The notes below the pieces were generated by a model that saw only the letters and a program-made list of their open reading frames with translations, was not told the origin of the DNA and made no database searches. Below are positions 24,500-33,936 of a DNA stretch of 64,000 nucleotides, in pieces (the stretch's first letter is position 1; every line of letters begins with the position of its first letter). The DNA is from Clostridiaceae bacterium BL-3 (GTDB lineage Bacteria; Bacillota; Clostridia; Clostridiales; Clostridiaceae): contig CADDXC010000001.1 of NCBI GenBank assembly GCA_902809985.1, positions 248,001 to 312,000 of the forward strand, written 5' to 3'. The position numbers and the translations under genes were made by a program.

Positions 24500-25906
24500 A
24501 TGGAAGTTGAAAGATCTAAACTGGATTCATTTTTTAAATTAACTGAGAATCACACTGATGCAAGAACAGAAATTTTAGCGGGCGTTACTACTTTTATTAC
24601 CATGGCTTATATAATTTTTGTGAATCCCAGCGTACTTATGCAGGCTGGTATGAACAGCAAGAATCTTATGGGAGATGCTGCAGTTAAGGCAGGACTTTCT
24701 GCAATCAATGATCCCGTGGTTGCATCGATATTTGTAGCAACCTGTATAGCGGCAGCTATTGGAACTTTTGTGATGGCACTTTATGCAAACCTTCCTTTTG
24801 CACAGGCACCTGGTATGGGACTCAATGCATTCTTTACCTATAGTGTTTGTATAGGAATGGGATATAGATGGCAGCAGGCATTGGCGGCAGTTTTGGTATC
24901 GGGGATAATATTTATAATAATTACAGTTACATCTATAAGGGAAAAAATTGTCAATGCTCTTCCTTATAATTTGAAATTGGCCATATCAGGTGGTATAGGA
25001 TTATTTATAGCTCTTATAGGTCTTAAAAATGCAGGTATTGTTATATCTGATCCTGCTACTTTAGTCGCTTTTGGCAAACTGACCACACCTCATGTACTTG
25101 TTGCAATCATAGGTATTTTAATTACAGCTATACTTATGGCAAGAAATGTAAAAGGATCCATACTCATAGGCATAATTTTAACTACTATAATCGGCATACC
25201 TTTTGGGGTAACCCACACTTCAGGTATACAGCTTATAAGTGCTCCACCTTCACTTTCGCCTACGCTTTTTGCCTTCGATTTTAAAGGACTTCTGGGAATA
25301 GGAAAAGCAGGTATGGTAGGTGCTGTTACAAGTTTGATTATGGTAATCATAACTTTTACCCTGGTAGATCTGTTTGATACCATAGGTACTCTTGTGGGAA
25401 CAGCTGAAAAAGCTGGAATGGTAGATAAAGACGGGAAAGTTAAAAACATGCACAAGGCACTTTTGTCAGATGCACTGGCAACTACAATAGGATCTTTGCT
25501 TGGGACCAGTACGGTAAATACATATGTGGAATCCACTGCCGGTGTTACAGCAGGAGGAAGAACAGGGCTTACATCTTTTACTGTGGGAATATTATTCATA
25601 CTGTCATTATTTTTCTCTGGTCTTGTAGGAATAGTTCCAACTGAGGCTACAGCTCCAGCACTTATAATCGTAGGTGCACTTATGATGGGAGTAGTTACCA
25701 AAATAGACTTCAGTGATTTTACAGAAGCTCTTCCAGCTTTTTTTGCCATAGCTTTTATGCCTTTTAGTTATAGTATAGCAAATGGTATTGCTGCAGCTAT
25801 AATATTTTATCCGATAGTTAAATTAGTTACAGGAAAATATAAGGAAGTTCATCCAATAGTATATGTACTTGCAGCACTTTTTATATTTAGATTTGCTATG
25901 CTTTAA
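24500..25906 (+). CDS. NCS2-family (AzgA-like) purine permease
   Basis: Polytopic transporter of 468 residues with about 13 hydrophobic segments. The N-terminal FFKLTENHTDARTEILAGVT and MAYIIFVNPSVL are typical of the AzgA/PbuG/PbuO group that imports adenine, guanine or hypoxanthine by proton symport. LFDTIGTLVG and the TNTYVEST-like motif (STVNTYVESTAGV) are also conserved. A guanine riboswitch with terminator sits in the leader, supporting guanine/hypoxanthine uptake. The start ATG 24500 follows TTGGAGG. Confidence 0.95.
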   Translation: MEVERSKLDSFFKLTENHTDARTEILAGVTTFITMAYIIFVNPSVLMQAGMNSKNLMGDAAVKAGLSAINDPVVASIFVATCIAAAIGTFVMALYANLPFAQAPGMGLNAFFTYSVCIGMGYRWQQALAAVLVSGIIFIIITVTSIREKIVNALPYNLKLAISGGIGLFIALIGLKNAGIVISDPATLVAFGKLTTPHVLVAIIGILITAILMARNVKGSILIGIILTTIIGIPFGVTHTSGIQLISAPPSLSPTLFAFDFKGLLGIGKAGMVGAVTSLIMVIITFTLVDLFDTIGTLVGTAEKAGMVDKDGKVKNMHKALLSDALATTIGSLLGTSTVNTYVESTAGVTAGGRTGLTSFTVGILFILSLFFSGLVGIVPTEATAPALIIVGALMMGVVTKIDFSDFTEALPAFFAIAFMPFSYSIANGIAAAIIFYPIVKLVTGKYKEVHPIVYVLAALFIFRFAML

Positions 25907-26091
25907 TTGAACTATTCTGGGATTTAGGTGAGAAATTTATTCATGAGAAATATGTTTTTCACCTGAAATCCAGGGTGATACTTTGTTTATTGTAGACATT
26001 AATAAAATATTAAATATAGGAATAAGAGGTTGAAATTTCGTTTTCAATAAACTATGATATTGTAAATGATAGGCGATAGGTGGTTTTTTAA

Positions 26092-26673
26092 ATGAGCCGT
26101 AAATTGAAATTTGCAGTGTGTTTTATCACTATAGCATTTGTGGCCGTTTTGTTGACGGAATTTCAAATAGTGTTTTTTGGGGAAGATACGAAGCCTGAAA
26201 GATCGGATTGTATAATTGTACTTGGGTGCAGAGTATACGGCACAACCCCCAGCCCATTTTTAATGGGGAGGTTGAATAGAGGGCTTGAGCTTTATAATAA
26301 AGGTTATGGAAGATATATTATTGTATCCGGAGGAAAGGGTGAAGGAGAAAGTATATCTGAAGCTGAAGCTATGAGACAGTATTTATTGTCCAAAGGCATG
26401 GATAATTCAAAGATAATAGTAGAGGATAAATCTTCATCTACTATGGCGAATTTAATAAACTCTAAAAAAATAATGAATGCAATGGGGTTTCACAGTGCTG
26501 TGATAGTATCTAATAAGTATCACTTGAAAAGAGCATCCTTGATGGCAAAGAGTCAGGATATAAAAGGAAGTTATTCGGGAGTGTTTATATCCTCCTATAA
26601 AACTCAGGAAATTAGTGGATATATTAGAGAGATACCAGCTGTTTGGAAGTATTACATTCTCAAATTGAATTAA
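26092..26673 (+). CDS. YdcF/SanA-like DUF218 protein
   Basis: Protein of 193 residues: an N-terminal membrane anchor (about 6-25), then a DUF218 domain with VLGCRVYG, PSPFLMGRLNRGLELY, VSGGKGEGE and SEAEAMRQYL. Members (YdcF, SanA, ElyC) act in the envelope with unclear biochemistry. ATG 26092 follows AGGTGG. It ends at a hairpin that also serves the convergent small gene. Confidence 0.85.
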   Translation: MSRKLKFAVCFITIAFVAVLLTEFQIVFFGEDTKPERSDCIIVLGCRVYGTTPSPFLMGRLNRGLELYNKGYGRYIIVSGGKGEGESISEAEAMRQYLLSKGMDNSKIIVEDKSSSTMANLINSKKIMNAMGFHSAVIVSNKYHLKRASLMAKSQDIKGSYSGVFISSYKTQEISGYIREIPAVWKYYILKLN

Positions 26674-26700
26674 AATTTGATTTTAACTGTAGAGTTATAA

Positions 26701-26737
26701 AAATATGCCTCATAATCTAGATTTATGAGGCATATTT
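26701..26737. terminator. bidirectional terminator
   Basis: A perfect 15-bp inverted repeat AAATATGCCTCATAA/TTATGAGGCATATTT with A/T flanks on both sides, between convergent genes; the minus-strand stop codon adjoins it. Confidence 0.85.
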
Positions 26738-26929
26738 TTAATCCACGAAACTATTCCAGTAATTTGAATAATCTAATACTATCGAATCTGATTTTGCATC
26801 TTCTATATTATAACAATAAGCTAATTCCTTTATGAAATCCTTTGCTGAAAGTCCAGATTTGGAAATCAACTCGTCAACCTGTTTTTGTAAGTCTTCAGGT
26901 ATCCTGGAAAAGCAGGAAGTAGTATTCAT
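26738..26929 (-). CDS. small ribbon-helix-helix-like protein, 63 residues
   Basis: N-terminal FSRIPEDLQKQVDELISKSGLSAKDFIKELAYCY (shown only as its parts: IPEDLQKQVDEL then SGLSAKDFIKEL) reads as beta-strand/helix/helix, the pattern of RHH antitoxins and Arc-like regulators. A ribosome site GGGGG precedes the ATG on the minus strand. There is no toxin-like gene beside it, so an antitoxin role is not supported. Fold assignment is by pattern only. Confidence 0.6.
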   Translation of the reverse strand: MNTTSCFSRIPEDLQKQVDELISKSGLSAKDFIKELAYCYNIEDAKSDSIVLDYSNYWNSFVD

Positions 26930-27065
26930 TTTAATAATCCCCCCATATGATATTAATATACTATATGCTATATTCCATTAATGAGTGATATATAACTCAT
27001 ATTACATTTTAAATGTATCACTTTATATGCAAAATGTCAATAAAGAATAGCCTATATATAGAAGG

Positions 27066-27647
27066 TTACACTGAGGATTTAAAGAAATTTATTGTACACT
27101 CTGCCATTAATCTATGCCCTGATAATGATGGGTGTAAGCCATCTATAAATAGATGATTTGCACTTGTATCTTTTAATTTTTCAAGAAAACATTTATAGTA
27201 ATCTATGTAATGAAATTTATTTTCACTACAGAATGTTATTATCCAATTTCTGTAATCTTTTTGGAGCTCATTTATTCTGTCATAGTTTAGAATGTCGTCC
27301 CATCTTTTTATTGCTATACCTTTGTTTATAGCCGGTTCTATTCCTATTATTGGAATTATATCAGAATTTACGGCATCTTTTACAATCAATGCTATATTGT
27401 CTGTTACCATATTTAAAGGTCTGTTGCTCATGAAATCATTGCTTCCACCCATGATCAGTACGTAATTGGGATGATTTTTTATTACATCTTCGTAAGAACG
27501 GGATAACATTCCTGAGGTTGTATCTCCGTTTGCGCCTTTATTCAATACCTCCATTTGGAGGGGTTCTTTTATAAGCGACACCCAATTGTCATTTGCGGGA
27601 ACACCATATCCAAAAGTTAAACTGTCCCCTATACATACTAATTTCAT
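27066..27647 (-). CDS. SGNH/GDSL-family esterase or lipase (paralog)
   Basis: SGNH hydrolase of 193 residues, paralog of 6806-7375. Blocks: IGDSLTFGYG (nucleophile Ser), GANGDTTSG, GGSNDFM, and DGLHPSLSG (Asp and His). Both proteins share the spacing NKGxxGDTxxGMLSR and the absence of a signal peptide. The start is the ATG at 27647, after AGGAGGTAA on the minus strand. It is divergent from the purine riboswitch and stands alone. Confidence 0.87.
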   Translation of the reverse strand: MKLVCIGDSLTFGYGVPANDNWVSLIKEPLQMEVLNKGANGDTTSGMLSRSYEDVIKNHPNYVLIMGGSNDFMSNRPLNMVTDNIALIVKDAVNSDIIPIIGIEPAINKGIAIKRWDDILNYDRINELQKDYRNWIITFCSENKFHYIDYYKCFLEKLKDTSANHLFIDGLHPSLSGHRLMAECTINFFKSSV

Positions 27648-27863
27648 TTTTTGATTACCTCCTTATTTTTCACAGCTTTTAGAATTAATTGCCGTGGTTT
27701 TGTTTACCTGTGAATAATGTTCGATATGATATGAACATTATTCACATAAATGATTATACAATTTCAAATTAAACGAATATTAAAAGATAAATTGAAATTA
27801 ATATATTGAATTATATAATTTACTATGTTAATATAATTATATCAGAAACAAGTACGAATGGAG

Positions 27864-27933
27864 CATCCATATAATCCTAATAATCTGGTTTAGGAGTTTC
27901 TACAGGAAACCGTAAATTTCCCGTCTATGGTTG
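27864..27933 (+). promoter_or_regulatory. guanine-class purine riboswitch (pur operon)
   Basis: Aptamer with P1 CCATA/TATGG, P2 TCCTAA/TTAGGA around loop TAATCTGGT, junction GTTTCTACA, P3 GGAAA/TTTCC with loop CCGTAAA, and 3' junction GTCTATGG. The specificity base is C at 27925 (guanine type). The base before it is T (27924), where most aptamers have A, and the J2/3 end is ACA rather than ACC, a covarying-looking variation. It controls the pur operon. Confidence 0.9.
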
Positions 27934-27994
27934 AAGTGATTTAAAGCTGCGTGTTTTTTGTGCTGAATTTTAAATTGGTTTGCCGATTTTGGGG

Positions 27995-28034
27995 TTCTTG
28001 GAAATTTACGATGTAGATTTTCAGGAGCTTTTTT
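27995..28034 (+). terminator. riboswitch terminator before purE, with readable antiterminator
   Basis: An 11-bp stem TTCTTGGAAAT (27995-28005)/ATTTTCAGGAG (28017-28027, with G-U pairs) then CTTTTTT. The segment GGAAATTTACG (28000-28010) overlaps the 5' arm and is the exact complement of CGTAAATTTCC (27911-27921) in aptamer P3. Ligand binding thus frees the terminator; without ligand the P3 strand pairs downstream and the gene is on. Confidence 0.85.
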
Positions 28035-28050
28035 AAGTATCAGAGTTCAG

Positions 28051-28085
28051 GAATTGTGAACTGTGAATTGTGAATTGTGAATTGT
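28051..28085 (+). repeat. short tandem GAATTGT-type repeat
   Basis: Four to five copies of a 9-base unit (GAATTGTGA, GAACTGTGA-like) immediately before the purE ribosome site. A related array is at 35228-35272. Confidence 0.7.
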
Positions 28086-28103
28086 AAAAGGAGGATATAT
28101 TTT

Positions 28104-28583
28104 ATGAAAGTAGCTATTATATTTGGCAGCAGTTCTGATATTGACAAGATGAAGGGTGCCGCCAAAGCTTTGAAAGAATTCGATATACAATATGAGGCCT
28201 ATATTCTATCGGCTCACAGAGTTCCGGAAAAACTTCTGGAAACTGTAAAAAAACTGGAAAATGAAGGCTGTGAATGTATAATTTCGGGTGCAGGCCTTGC
28301 AGCACACCTTCCAGGAGTTATTGCAGCAAACACCACTCTGCCGGTTATAGGAGTTCCGCTCAATGCAGCGGTTGAAGGGCTTGACTCTTTATTTTCAATA
28401 GTACAGATGCCAAAATCAATACCCGTAGCTACAGTTGGTATAAACAACAGCTATAATGCGGGTATGCTTGCAGTGGAAATATTGGCACTTAAATATTCTG
28501 AAATTAAGAATAAATTACTCGAATATAGAAAAAATATGAAAGAAAAATTTATAAATGAAAATGGAAAAGGAGTGGAATTATAA
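28104..28583 (+). CDS. purE: N5-carboxyaminoimidazole ribonucleotide mutase
   Basis: Class I PurE, 159 residues, converts N5-CAIR to CAIR in purine synthesis. The phosphate-binding [12 protein letters not shown], the catalytic His in SAHR and the [11 protein letters not shown] loop are seen. ATG 28104 follows AAGGAGG. First gene of the seven-gene pur operon under a guanine riboswitch. PurK, which makes N5-CAIR, is not in the operon. Confidence 0.96.
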   Translation: MKVAIIFGSSSDIDKMKGAAKALKEFDIQYEAYILSAHRVPEKLLETVKKLENEGCECIISGAGLAAHLPGVIAANTTLPVIGVPLNAAVEGLDSLFSIVQMPKSIPVATVGINNSYNAGMLAVEILALKYSEIKNKLLEYRKNMKEKFINENGKGVEL

Positions 28584-28584
28584 A

Positions 28585-29292
28585 ATGGAAAAGGGAAATA
28601 TGATCTACGAGGGAAAAGCAAAAAAGGTGTATGAAACTGATGATAAGGACAAGGTTATAATTTATTATAAAGATGATGCTACGGCTTTTAACGGACAGAA
28701 AAAAGGACAGATTTCAGATAAAGGTGTGATGAACAATACAATCACTTCAATGCTGTTTGAACTTCTTGAAAAACATGGAGTGAAGACTCATTTTGAGGAA
28801 AAATTGAGCGACAGGGAACAGCTTTGCAAAAAAGTAAAAATAATACCACTGGAGGTAATAGTGAGAAATGTGGCGGCAGGAAGCATGGCAAAAAGACTGG
28901 GGCTTAAAGAAGGAACTCCCCTTAAAACTACAGTCTATGAATTGAGCTATAAAAACGATGAGCTTGGGGATCCTCTTATAAATGATTATCATGCAGTTGG
29001 AATTGGAGCTGCTACTTTTGATGAACTAAAAACCATATATGATATGACAGCAAAGATAAATGATGTTTTGAAGACATTCTTCTTAAAGCAGGGAATAAAA
29101 CTGATAGACTTCAAAATTGAATTTGGAAAATTTAATGGAAAAATACTTTTAGCCGATGAAATATCGCCGGATACCTGCAGGCTGTGGGATGCAAAGACGA
29201 ATGAAAAACTGGATAAAGACAGATTCAGGAGAGATTTGGGAAATGTAAAGGAAGCCTATGAGGAAATATTGAAGAGAATAAGCAATAATTAA
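28585..29292 (+). CDS. purC: SAICAR synthetase
   Basis: Phosphoribosylaminoimidazole-succinocarboxamide synthase, 235 residues. N-terminal [24 protein letters not shown], the VVRNVAAGS-type segment ([16 protein letters not shown]) and [12 protein letters not shown] are all conserved. ATG 28585 begins one base after the purE stop and follows AAAGGAGTGG inside purE, so translation is coupled. Confidence 0.96.
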   Translation: MEKGNMIYEGKAKKVYETDDKDKVIIYYKDDATAFNGQKKGQISDKGVMNNTITSMLFELLEKHGVKTHFEEKLSDREQLCKKVKIIPLEVIVRNVAAGSMAKRLGLKEGTPLKTTVYELSYKNDELGDPLINDYHAVGIGAATFDELKTIYDMTAKINDVLKTFFLKQGIKLIDFKIEFGKFNGKILLADEISPDTCRLWDAKTNEKLDKDRFRRDLGNVKEAYEEILKRISNN

Positions 29293-29332
29293 GTTAAATC
29301 CTTATTTTATGGGTATAAAAGGAGAGAATTTT

Positions 29333-30778
29333 ATGTGCACTTTGAATGATAAATTTAATACCTGTTCCTGTATTGAGCTGGAAGAAGATAAATTTAAAGA
29401 TGAATGCGGCGTATTTGGTATATTTTCTAAAAACGATCTGGATGTGGTATCTCTCACTTATTATGGACTGTATGCCCTGCAGCATAGGGGACAGGAAAGT
29501 GCAGGAATTGTAGTTTCGGATGGAAAAGAATTCAAATACCATAAGGGAATGGGACTTGTTTCGGATGTATTTGACAAAAAATTGCTGGAAAGTTTGAAAG
29601 GACAAAGTGCTATAGGTCACGTGAGGTATTCTACTGCCGGATCCAGCACTTTAAATAATGCCCAGCCCCTTATAGTAAAATATAAACTGGGATCTATTGC
29701 CATAGCACATAATGGCAATTTAGTCAATGCAGATGTCATAAGGGCACTTCTTGAAGATGCAGGGTATATTTTTCAGACTTCTGTGGATTCGGAGGTTATA
29801 TTGAGTCTCATTGCACGGGAAGCAAAGAAGGATATAGGCAAAGCCGTAGTGGATGCAGTTCAGGCCGTAAAGGGCTCTTACGCCATTGTTATTTTGACGG
29901 AAGATAAACTCATAGGTGTGAGAGATCCAAATGGGATAAGGCCCCTCTGCATAGGAGAGTTAAATGGTGACTACATACTGTGTTCTGAAAGTTGTGCACT
30001 TGATTCTATAGGCGCGGATTTTGTAAGGGATGTAGCTCCAGGAGAAATTGTCATAATAGACAAAGATGGAATCAAATCCATAAATTTTGCTGAAAAGACA
30101 AAATGTGAAACCTGTTCTTTTGAATATATATATTTTGCAAGACCAGACAGTACGATAGATGGAATAAATGTCTATACTTCTAGAATTAAAGCTGGGAAAA
30201 TACTTTATAAAGAAAATCCGGTAGAGGCAGATGTGGTAATAGGTGTGCCAGATTCAGGAATACCAGCTGCTCTTGGATATTCGGAGGCATCGGGTATTCC
30301 ATATGCAATAGGCTTTATAAAAAATAAATATGTGGGAAGGACATTCATATCACCTTCAAAAGAACTTAGATCCAAAGCTGTAGCTGTAAAACTAAACCCG
30401 CTTAAAGTAAATGTGGAGGGTAGGAGAGTCGTAATAGTGGACGATTCCATAGTAAGGGGAACTACCAGTAGGAAGCTTGTGGAGATATTGAGAAGGGCTG
30501 GAGCTAAAGAGGTTCACTTTCGGGTTAGTTCTCCTGTTGTAAAATACCCATGCTATTTTGGCATTGATACCCCCTGTAGAAAAGATCTCATAGGTGCCAA
30601 TGCAAACATGGAGGAGATCAGAGAGGAAATAGGAGCAGACAGCCTGGGATATATCAGTATAGATGGAATTTTAAAATCTTTAGACTGCAGCGCTGAAAGA
30701 GGATACTGTGTGGGATGCTTCAGTGGAATCTATCCCATATCTGCACCTATAGAAAAAGATAAAAATTATTTAGAGTAA
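29333..30778 (+). CDS. purF: amidophosphoribosyltransferase
   Basis: First committed enzyme of purine synthesis: PRPP plus glutamine to phosphoribosylamine. 481 residues. A propeptide precedes the catalytic Cys in DECGVFGIF, as in the Bacillus enzyme that carries an iron-sulfur cluster; the cluster cysteines are suggested by CETCSF, PCRKDL and YCVGCF. The PRPP loop is VVIVDDSIVRGTTSRK. ATG 29333 follows AAAGGAGAG; a GTG-like upstream extension to 29309 lacks a site. Confidence 0.96.
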   Translation: MCTLNDKFNTCSCIELEEDKFKDECGVFGIFSKNDLDVVSLTYYGLYALQHRGQESAGIVVSDGKEFKYHKGMGLVSDVFDKKLLESLKGQSAIGHVRYSTAGSSTLNNAQPLIVKYKLGSIAIAHNGNLVNADVIRALLEDAGYIFQTSVDSEVILSLIAREAKKDIGKAVVDAVQAVKGSYAIVILTEDKLIGVRDPNGIRPLCIGELNGDYILCSESCALDSIGADFVRDVAPGEIVIIDKDGIKSINFAEKTKCETCSFEYIYFARPDSTIDGINVYTSRIKAGKILYKENPVEADVVIGVPDSGIPAALGYSEASGIPYAIGFIKNKYVGRTFISPSKELRSKAVAVKLNPLKVNVEGRRVVIVDDSIVRGTTSRKLVEILRRAGAKEVHFRVSSPVVKYPCYFGIDTPCRKDLIGANANMEEIREEIGADSLGYISIDGILKSLDCSAERGYCVGCFSGIYPISAPIEKDKNYLE

Positions 30779-30792
30779 AGGATGGTTTTATC

Positions 30793-31788
30793 ATGACAAC
30801 CTATAAGGATGCTGGTGTTAACATTGAAGAAGGGTATAAATCTGTAAAGCTTATGAAGGAGTATTCAGCCAGTACTTTTATTCCCGGTGTATTGAATGGG
30901 CTCGGGAGTTTTGCAGGTATGTTTGAATTGGAAAAATATAAGAATCCTGTACTTGTTTCCGGAACCGATGGAGTTGGGACAAAATTGAAGATAGCTTTTC
31001 AGATGGGTATATATGACACAGTTGGAATAGATTGTGTTGCCATGTGTGTAAATGATATTTTGTGCCATGGAGCAAGGCCTCTTTTCTTTCTGGATTATTT
31101 GGCCTGTTCCAATTTACAGGCGGAAGTTGCTTCAGATTTGGTCAAGGGTGTATCAGAGGGGTGCATTCAGGCGGGATGTGCGTTGATTGGCGGTGAAACA
31201 GCTGAAATGCCTGGATTTTATGCCAAAGGCGATTATGACATGGCGGGTTTTGCTGTGGGAATTGTGGAGAAAGATGATATAATAGATGGAAGCAGAGTGA
31301 AAGAAGGAGATACACTTATAGGCATAGCTTCCAGCGGAGTCCACAGCAACGGTTATTCCCTTGTGAGAAGTCTTATAAGAAATTTTGAGGACAGTTTTGG
31401 TGACAGTACTCTGGGAAAGGTACTTCTAACTCCCACCAAAATATACGTAAAGCCTGTATTGAAATTACTGGGAAAATTTGATGTGAAAGCCATGGCTCAT
31501 ATAACGGGAGGGGGTTTCTTTGAAAATGTACCCAGGATGTTTAAGGAGGACTTTACTGCGGTCATTCATAAAAACAGCTATGATGTACCGGATATATTCA
31601 AATATATAATGGACTTGGGAGTGGATGAGCAGCATATGTACAACACCTACAATATGGGTATAGGTTTTGTACTCTGTGTAGACCCCGGGGACTCTGAAAA
31701 TATAATATCTGAGCTTGAGAAAATAGGTGAAAGTGCATACATAATAGGAACTGTAAAAAGAGGGGAAAAGAAAGTATGTTTAAAATAG
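30793..31788 (+). CDS. purM: phosphoribosylformylglycinamidine cyclo-ligase
   Basis: AIR synthetase of 331 residues. Conserved motifs: VSGTDGVGTKLK (ATP/Mg), CVNDILCHGARPLFFLDY, GGETAEMPG, SSGVHSNGYSLVR, and HITGGGF. It overlaps purN by 13 bases, so the two are translated together. Confidence 0.96.
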   Translation: MTTYKDAGVNIEEGYKSVKLMKEYSASTFIPGVLNGLGSFAGMFELEKYKNPVLVSGTDGVGTKLKIAFQMGIYDTVGIDCVAMCVNDILCHGARPLFFLDYLACSNLQAEVASDLVKGVSEGCIQAGCALIGGETAEMPGFYAKGDYDMAGFAVGIVEKDDIIDGSRVKEGDTLIGIASSGVHSNGYSLVRSLIRNFEDSFGDSTLGKVLLTPTKIYVKPVLKLLGKFDVKAMAHITGGGFFENVPRMFKEDFTAVIHKNSYDVPDIFKYIMDLGVDEQHMYNTYNMGIGFVLCVDPGDSENIISELEKIGESAYIIGTVKRGEKKVCLK

Positions 31789-32390
31789 CGGTTTTGGCTT
31801 CCGGCGGCGGAACGGATTTTCAGTCAATAATAGATGGAGTGGAAAGTGGATATCTTGAAAATTGCAGGATCGAGATTTTAATAACGGATCGAGCTGGTAT
31901 ATATGCTCTTGAAAGAGCTAAAAAACATGGAATTAAGTACAAAGTGTTCGATAGAAAAGTTTATGGTGATAAAATATCGGATGAAATATTGAAACTGCTC
32001 TATAACAAGGCAGATCTGATAGTATGTGCAGGGTGGCTTTCAATACTTAAGGGAAAGCTGATTTCAGAATTTGAAAACAGGATTATAAATATACACCCTT
32101 CTCTCATACCTTCCTTTTGCGGGGACGGGATGTATGGAATAAAGGTACATGAGGCTGCAATTAAGAAAGGTGTCAAGGTATCTGGATGCACTGTACATTT
32201 TGTGGATACAGGCACTGACAGCGGTCCTATAATTTTTCAAAAATCAGTGCCGGTGTATTTTGAGGATACTGCTTATGAGCTTCAAAAGAGAATATTAAAA
32301 GAGGAGCACATAGCTCTTCCTAAAGTTATCAGGCTTATTTCCCAAAATAAAATATCAGTGAAACAGGGAAGAGTTCAAATTTGCAAATAA
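31776..32390 (+). CDS. purN: phosphoribosylglycinamide formyltransferase
   Basis: GAR transformylase of 204 residues that uses 10-formyl-THF. Conserved: LASGGGTDFQSIIDG (N-terminal phosphate loop), NIHPSLIPSF (catalytic Asn and His), HFVDTGTDSGPII (catalytic Asp). The start ATG 31776 lies inside purM after AAGAGGGGA. Confidence 0.95.
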   Translation: MFKIAVLASGGGTDFQSIIDGVESGYLENCRIEILITDRAGIYALERAKKHGIKYKVFDRKVYGDKISDEILKLLYNKADLIVCAGWLSILKGKLISEFENRIINIHPSLIPSFCGDGMYGIKVHEAAIKKGVKVSGCTVHFVDTGTDSGPIIFQKSVPVYFEDTAYELQKRILKEEHIALPKVIRLISQNKISVKQGRVQICK

Positions 32391-32410
32391 AATAAATGGA
32401 GGCGTAAGTT

Positions 32411-33910
32411 ATGATAAAACGTGCACTTATAAGTGTCTACAACAAAAATGGTCTATTGGAATTGGCACGATTTTTGACCAGCAGGGAAGTGGAGATAATA
32501 TCTACTGGAGGGACATATAAGTACCTTGCAGAGAACAATATAAAAGTTACAGAAGTATCGGAAGTAACAGGATTTGATGAAATACTGGACGGAAGGGTAA
32601 AAACACTTCATCCTGCAATACATGCAGGTATACTTGCTAAAAGGGATAACGAAGCACACATGGATACCATAAAAAACAAGAACATACTTCCAATAGACAT
32701 GGTTGTTGTAAATTTGTACCCTTTTTTTGACAAGGTATGTGACGATATAAGTTTTGATGAAAAAATAGAGTTTATAGATATAGGCGGGCCGGCCATGATA
32801 AGGGCAGCAGCTAAAAATTTCAAAGATGTGGTAGTGGTTACAGATGTGGAAGATTATTCTCCAGTAATTGAAGAAATAAAATCCTCCGGGGATGTGAAAT
32901 ATGAATTTAGAAGAAAGCTTGCAGGAAAGGTGTTTAACCTTATGTCTGCCTATGACGGAGCTATAAGCAATTTCCTGCTGGAAGAAGAATATCCTGAATA
33001 CCTAAGCCTGTCTTATAAGAAATCTGAAGATTTAAGATATGGAGAAAATCCACATCAGAGCGCGGCTTATTATACAGAAACTGTGGGAAAAGCTCCTATG
33101 AAGGATTTTGAGCAGCTAAACGGGAAAAAGCTTTCCTATAACAATATGAGGGATATGGATATGGCCTGGAGAGCAGTAAATGAATTTGATGAAATATGCT
33201 GCGTGGCAGTGAAGCATAATACTCCCTGTGGTGTGGCAATTGGGAGAGATCTTCATGATGCTTATTTAAGGGCTTATGAATGTGATCCCACTTCTATATT
33301 TGGAGGAATTATAGCTTTTAATGGAAAAGTAGATGCAAAAACTGCTGGAGAGATAGTAAAAATTTTTGTAGAGATAGTCATAGCACCTGATTTTGATGGA
33401 GAAGCAGTTGATATACTGGAGAAGAAAAAGAATCTCAGGATAATAAAGTGCGAAGCCAAACCTACAAATGAATACGAGATAGCAAAATTGGACGGGGGAA
33501 TACTTGTTCAATCTGCGGATACAAAGCTTGTAGATAAAGTTAGGGTTGTAACTGAAAAGAAACCTTCAAAAGAGGAAATGGACAATTTGATATTTGGAAT
33601 GAAGGTTTGCAAATATGTAAAATCCAATGCAATTGTGGTGGCTAAGGATTTTATGGCAAAGGGAATTGGAGGAGGACAGGTAAATAGAATATGGCCTGCC
33701 TGTCAGGCTCTTGACAGGGCAAAAGATGGTGTTGTACTTGCATCCGATGCATTCTTCCCATTTAATGATGTGGTGAAGGAAGCTGCTAAATATGGGATAA
33801 AGGCCATAATTCAACCCGGCGGTTCTATAAGAGACAATGATTCCATAGAAGAATGCAATAAAAATGGAATATCCATGGTGTTTACGGGAGTAAGGCATTT
33901 TAAACATTAA
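32411..33910 (+). CDS. purH: bifunctional AICAR formyltransferase/IMP cyclohydrolase
   Basis: 499 residues. The N-terminal cyclohydrolase domain shows [22 protein letters not shown] and [16 protein letters not shown]; the formyltransferase domain shows [22 protein letters not shown], and [14 protein letters not shown] 32411 follows AATGGAGG. It completes the pathway to IMP. Confidence 0.96.
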   Translation: MIKRALISVYNKNGLLELARFLTSREVEIISTGGTYKYLAENNIKVTEVSEVTGFDEILDGRVKTLHPAIHAGILAKRDNEAHMDTIKNKNILPIDMVVVNLYPFFDKVCDDISFDEKIEFIDIGGPAMIRAAAKNFKDVVVVTDVEDYSPVIEEIKSSGDVKYEFRRKLAGKVFNLMSAYDGAISNFLLEEEYPEYLSLSYKKSEDLRYGENPHQSAAYYTETVGKAPMKDFEQLNGKKLSYNNMRDMDMAWRAVNEFDEICCVAVKHNTPCGVAIGRDLHDAYLRAYECDPTSIFGGIIAFNGKVDAKTAGEIVKIFVEIVIAPDFDGEAVDILEKKKNLRIIKCEAKPTNEYEIAKLDGGILVQSADTKLVDKVRVVTEKKPSKEEMDNLIFGMKVCKYVKSNAIVVAKDFMAKGIGGGQVNRIWPACQALDRAKDGVVLASDAFFPFNDVVKEAAKYGIKAIIQPGGSIRDNDSIEECNKNGISMVFTGVRHFKH

Positions 33911-33936
33911 TTTTAATAGAAGGGGGTAACCAGGCA

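Noticed and set aside
25090-25749. 219-codon minus-strand frame opposite the purine permease
   Set aside because: Antisense of a strongly conserved permease; no start signal.
26738-26929. Toxin-antitoxin pair
   Set aside because: The small RHH-like gene has no adjacent toxin-like frame.
28051-28085. Possible CRISPR-like array
   Set aside because: Units of nine bases with no spacers; a simple tandem repeat.
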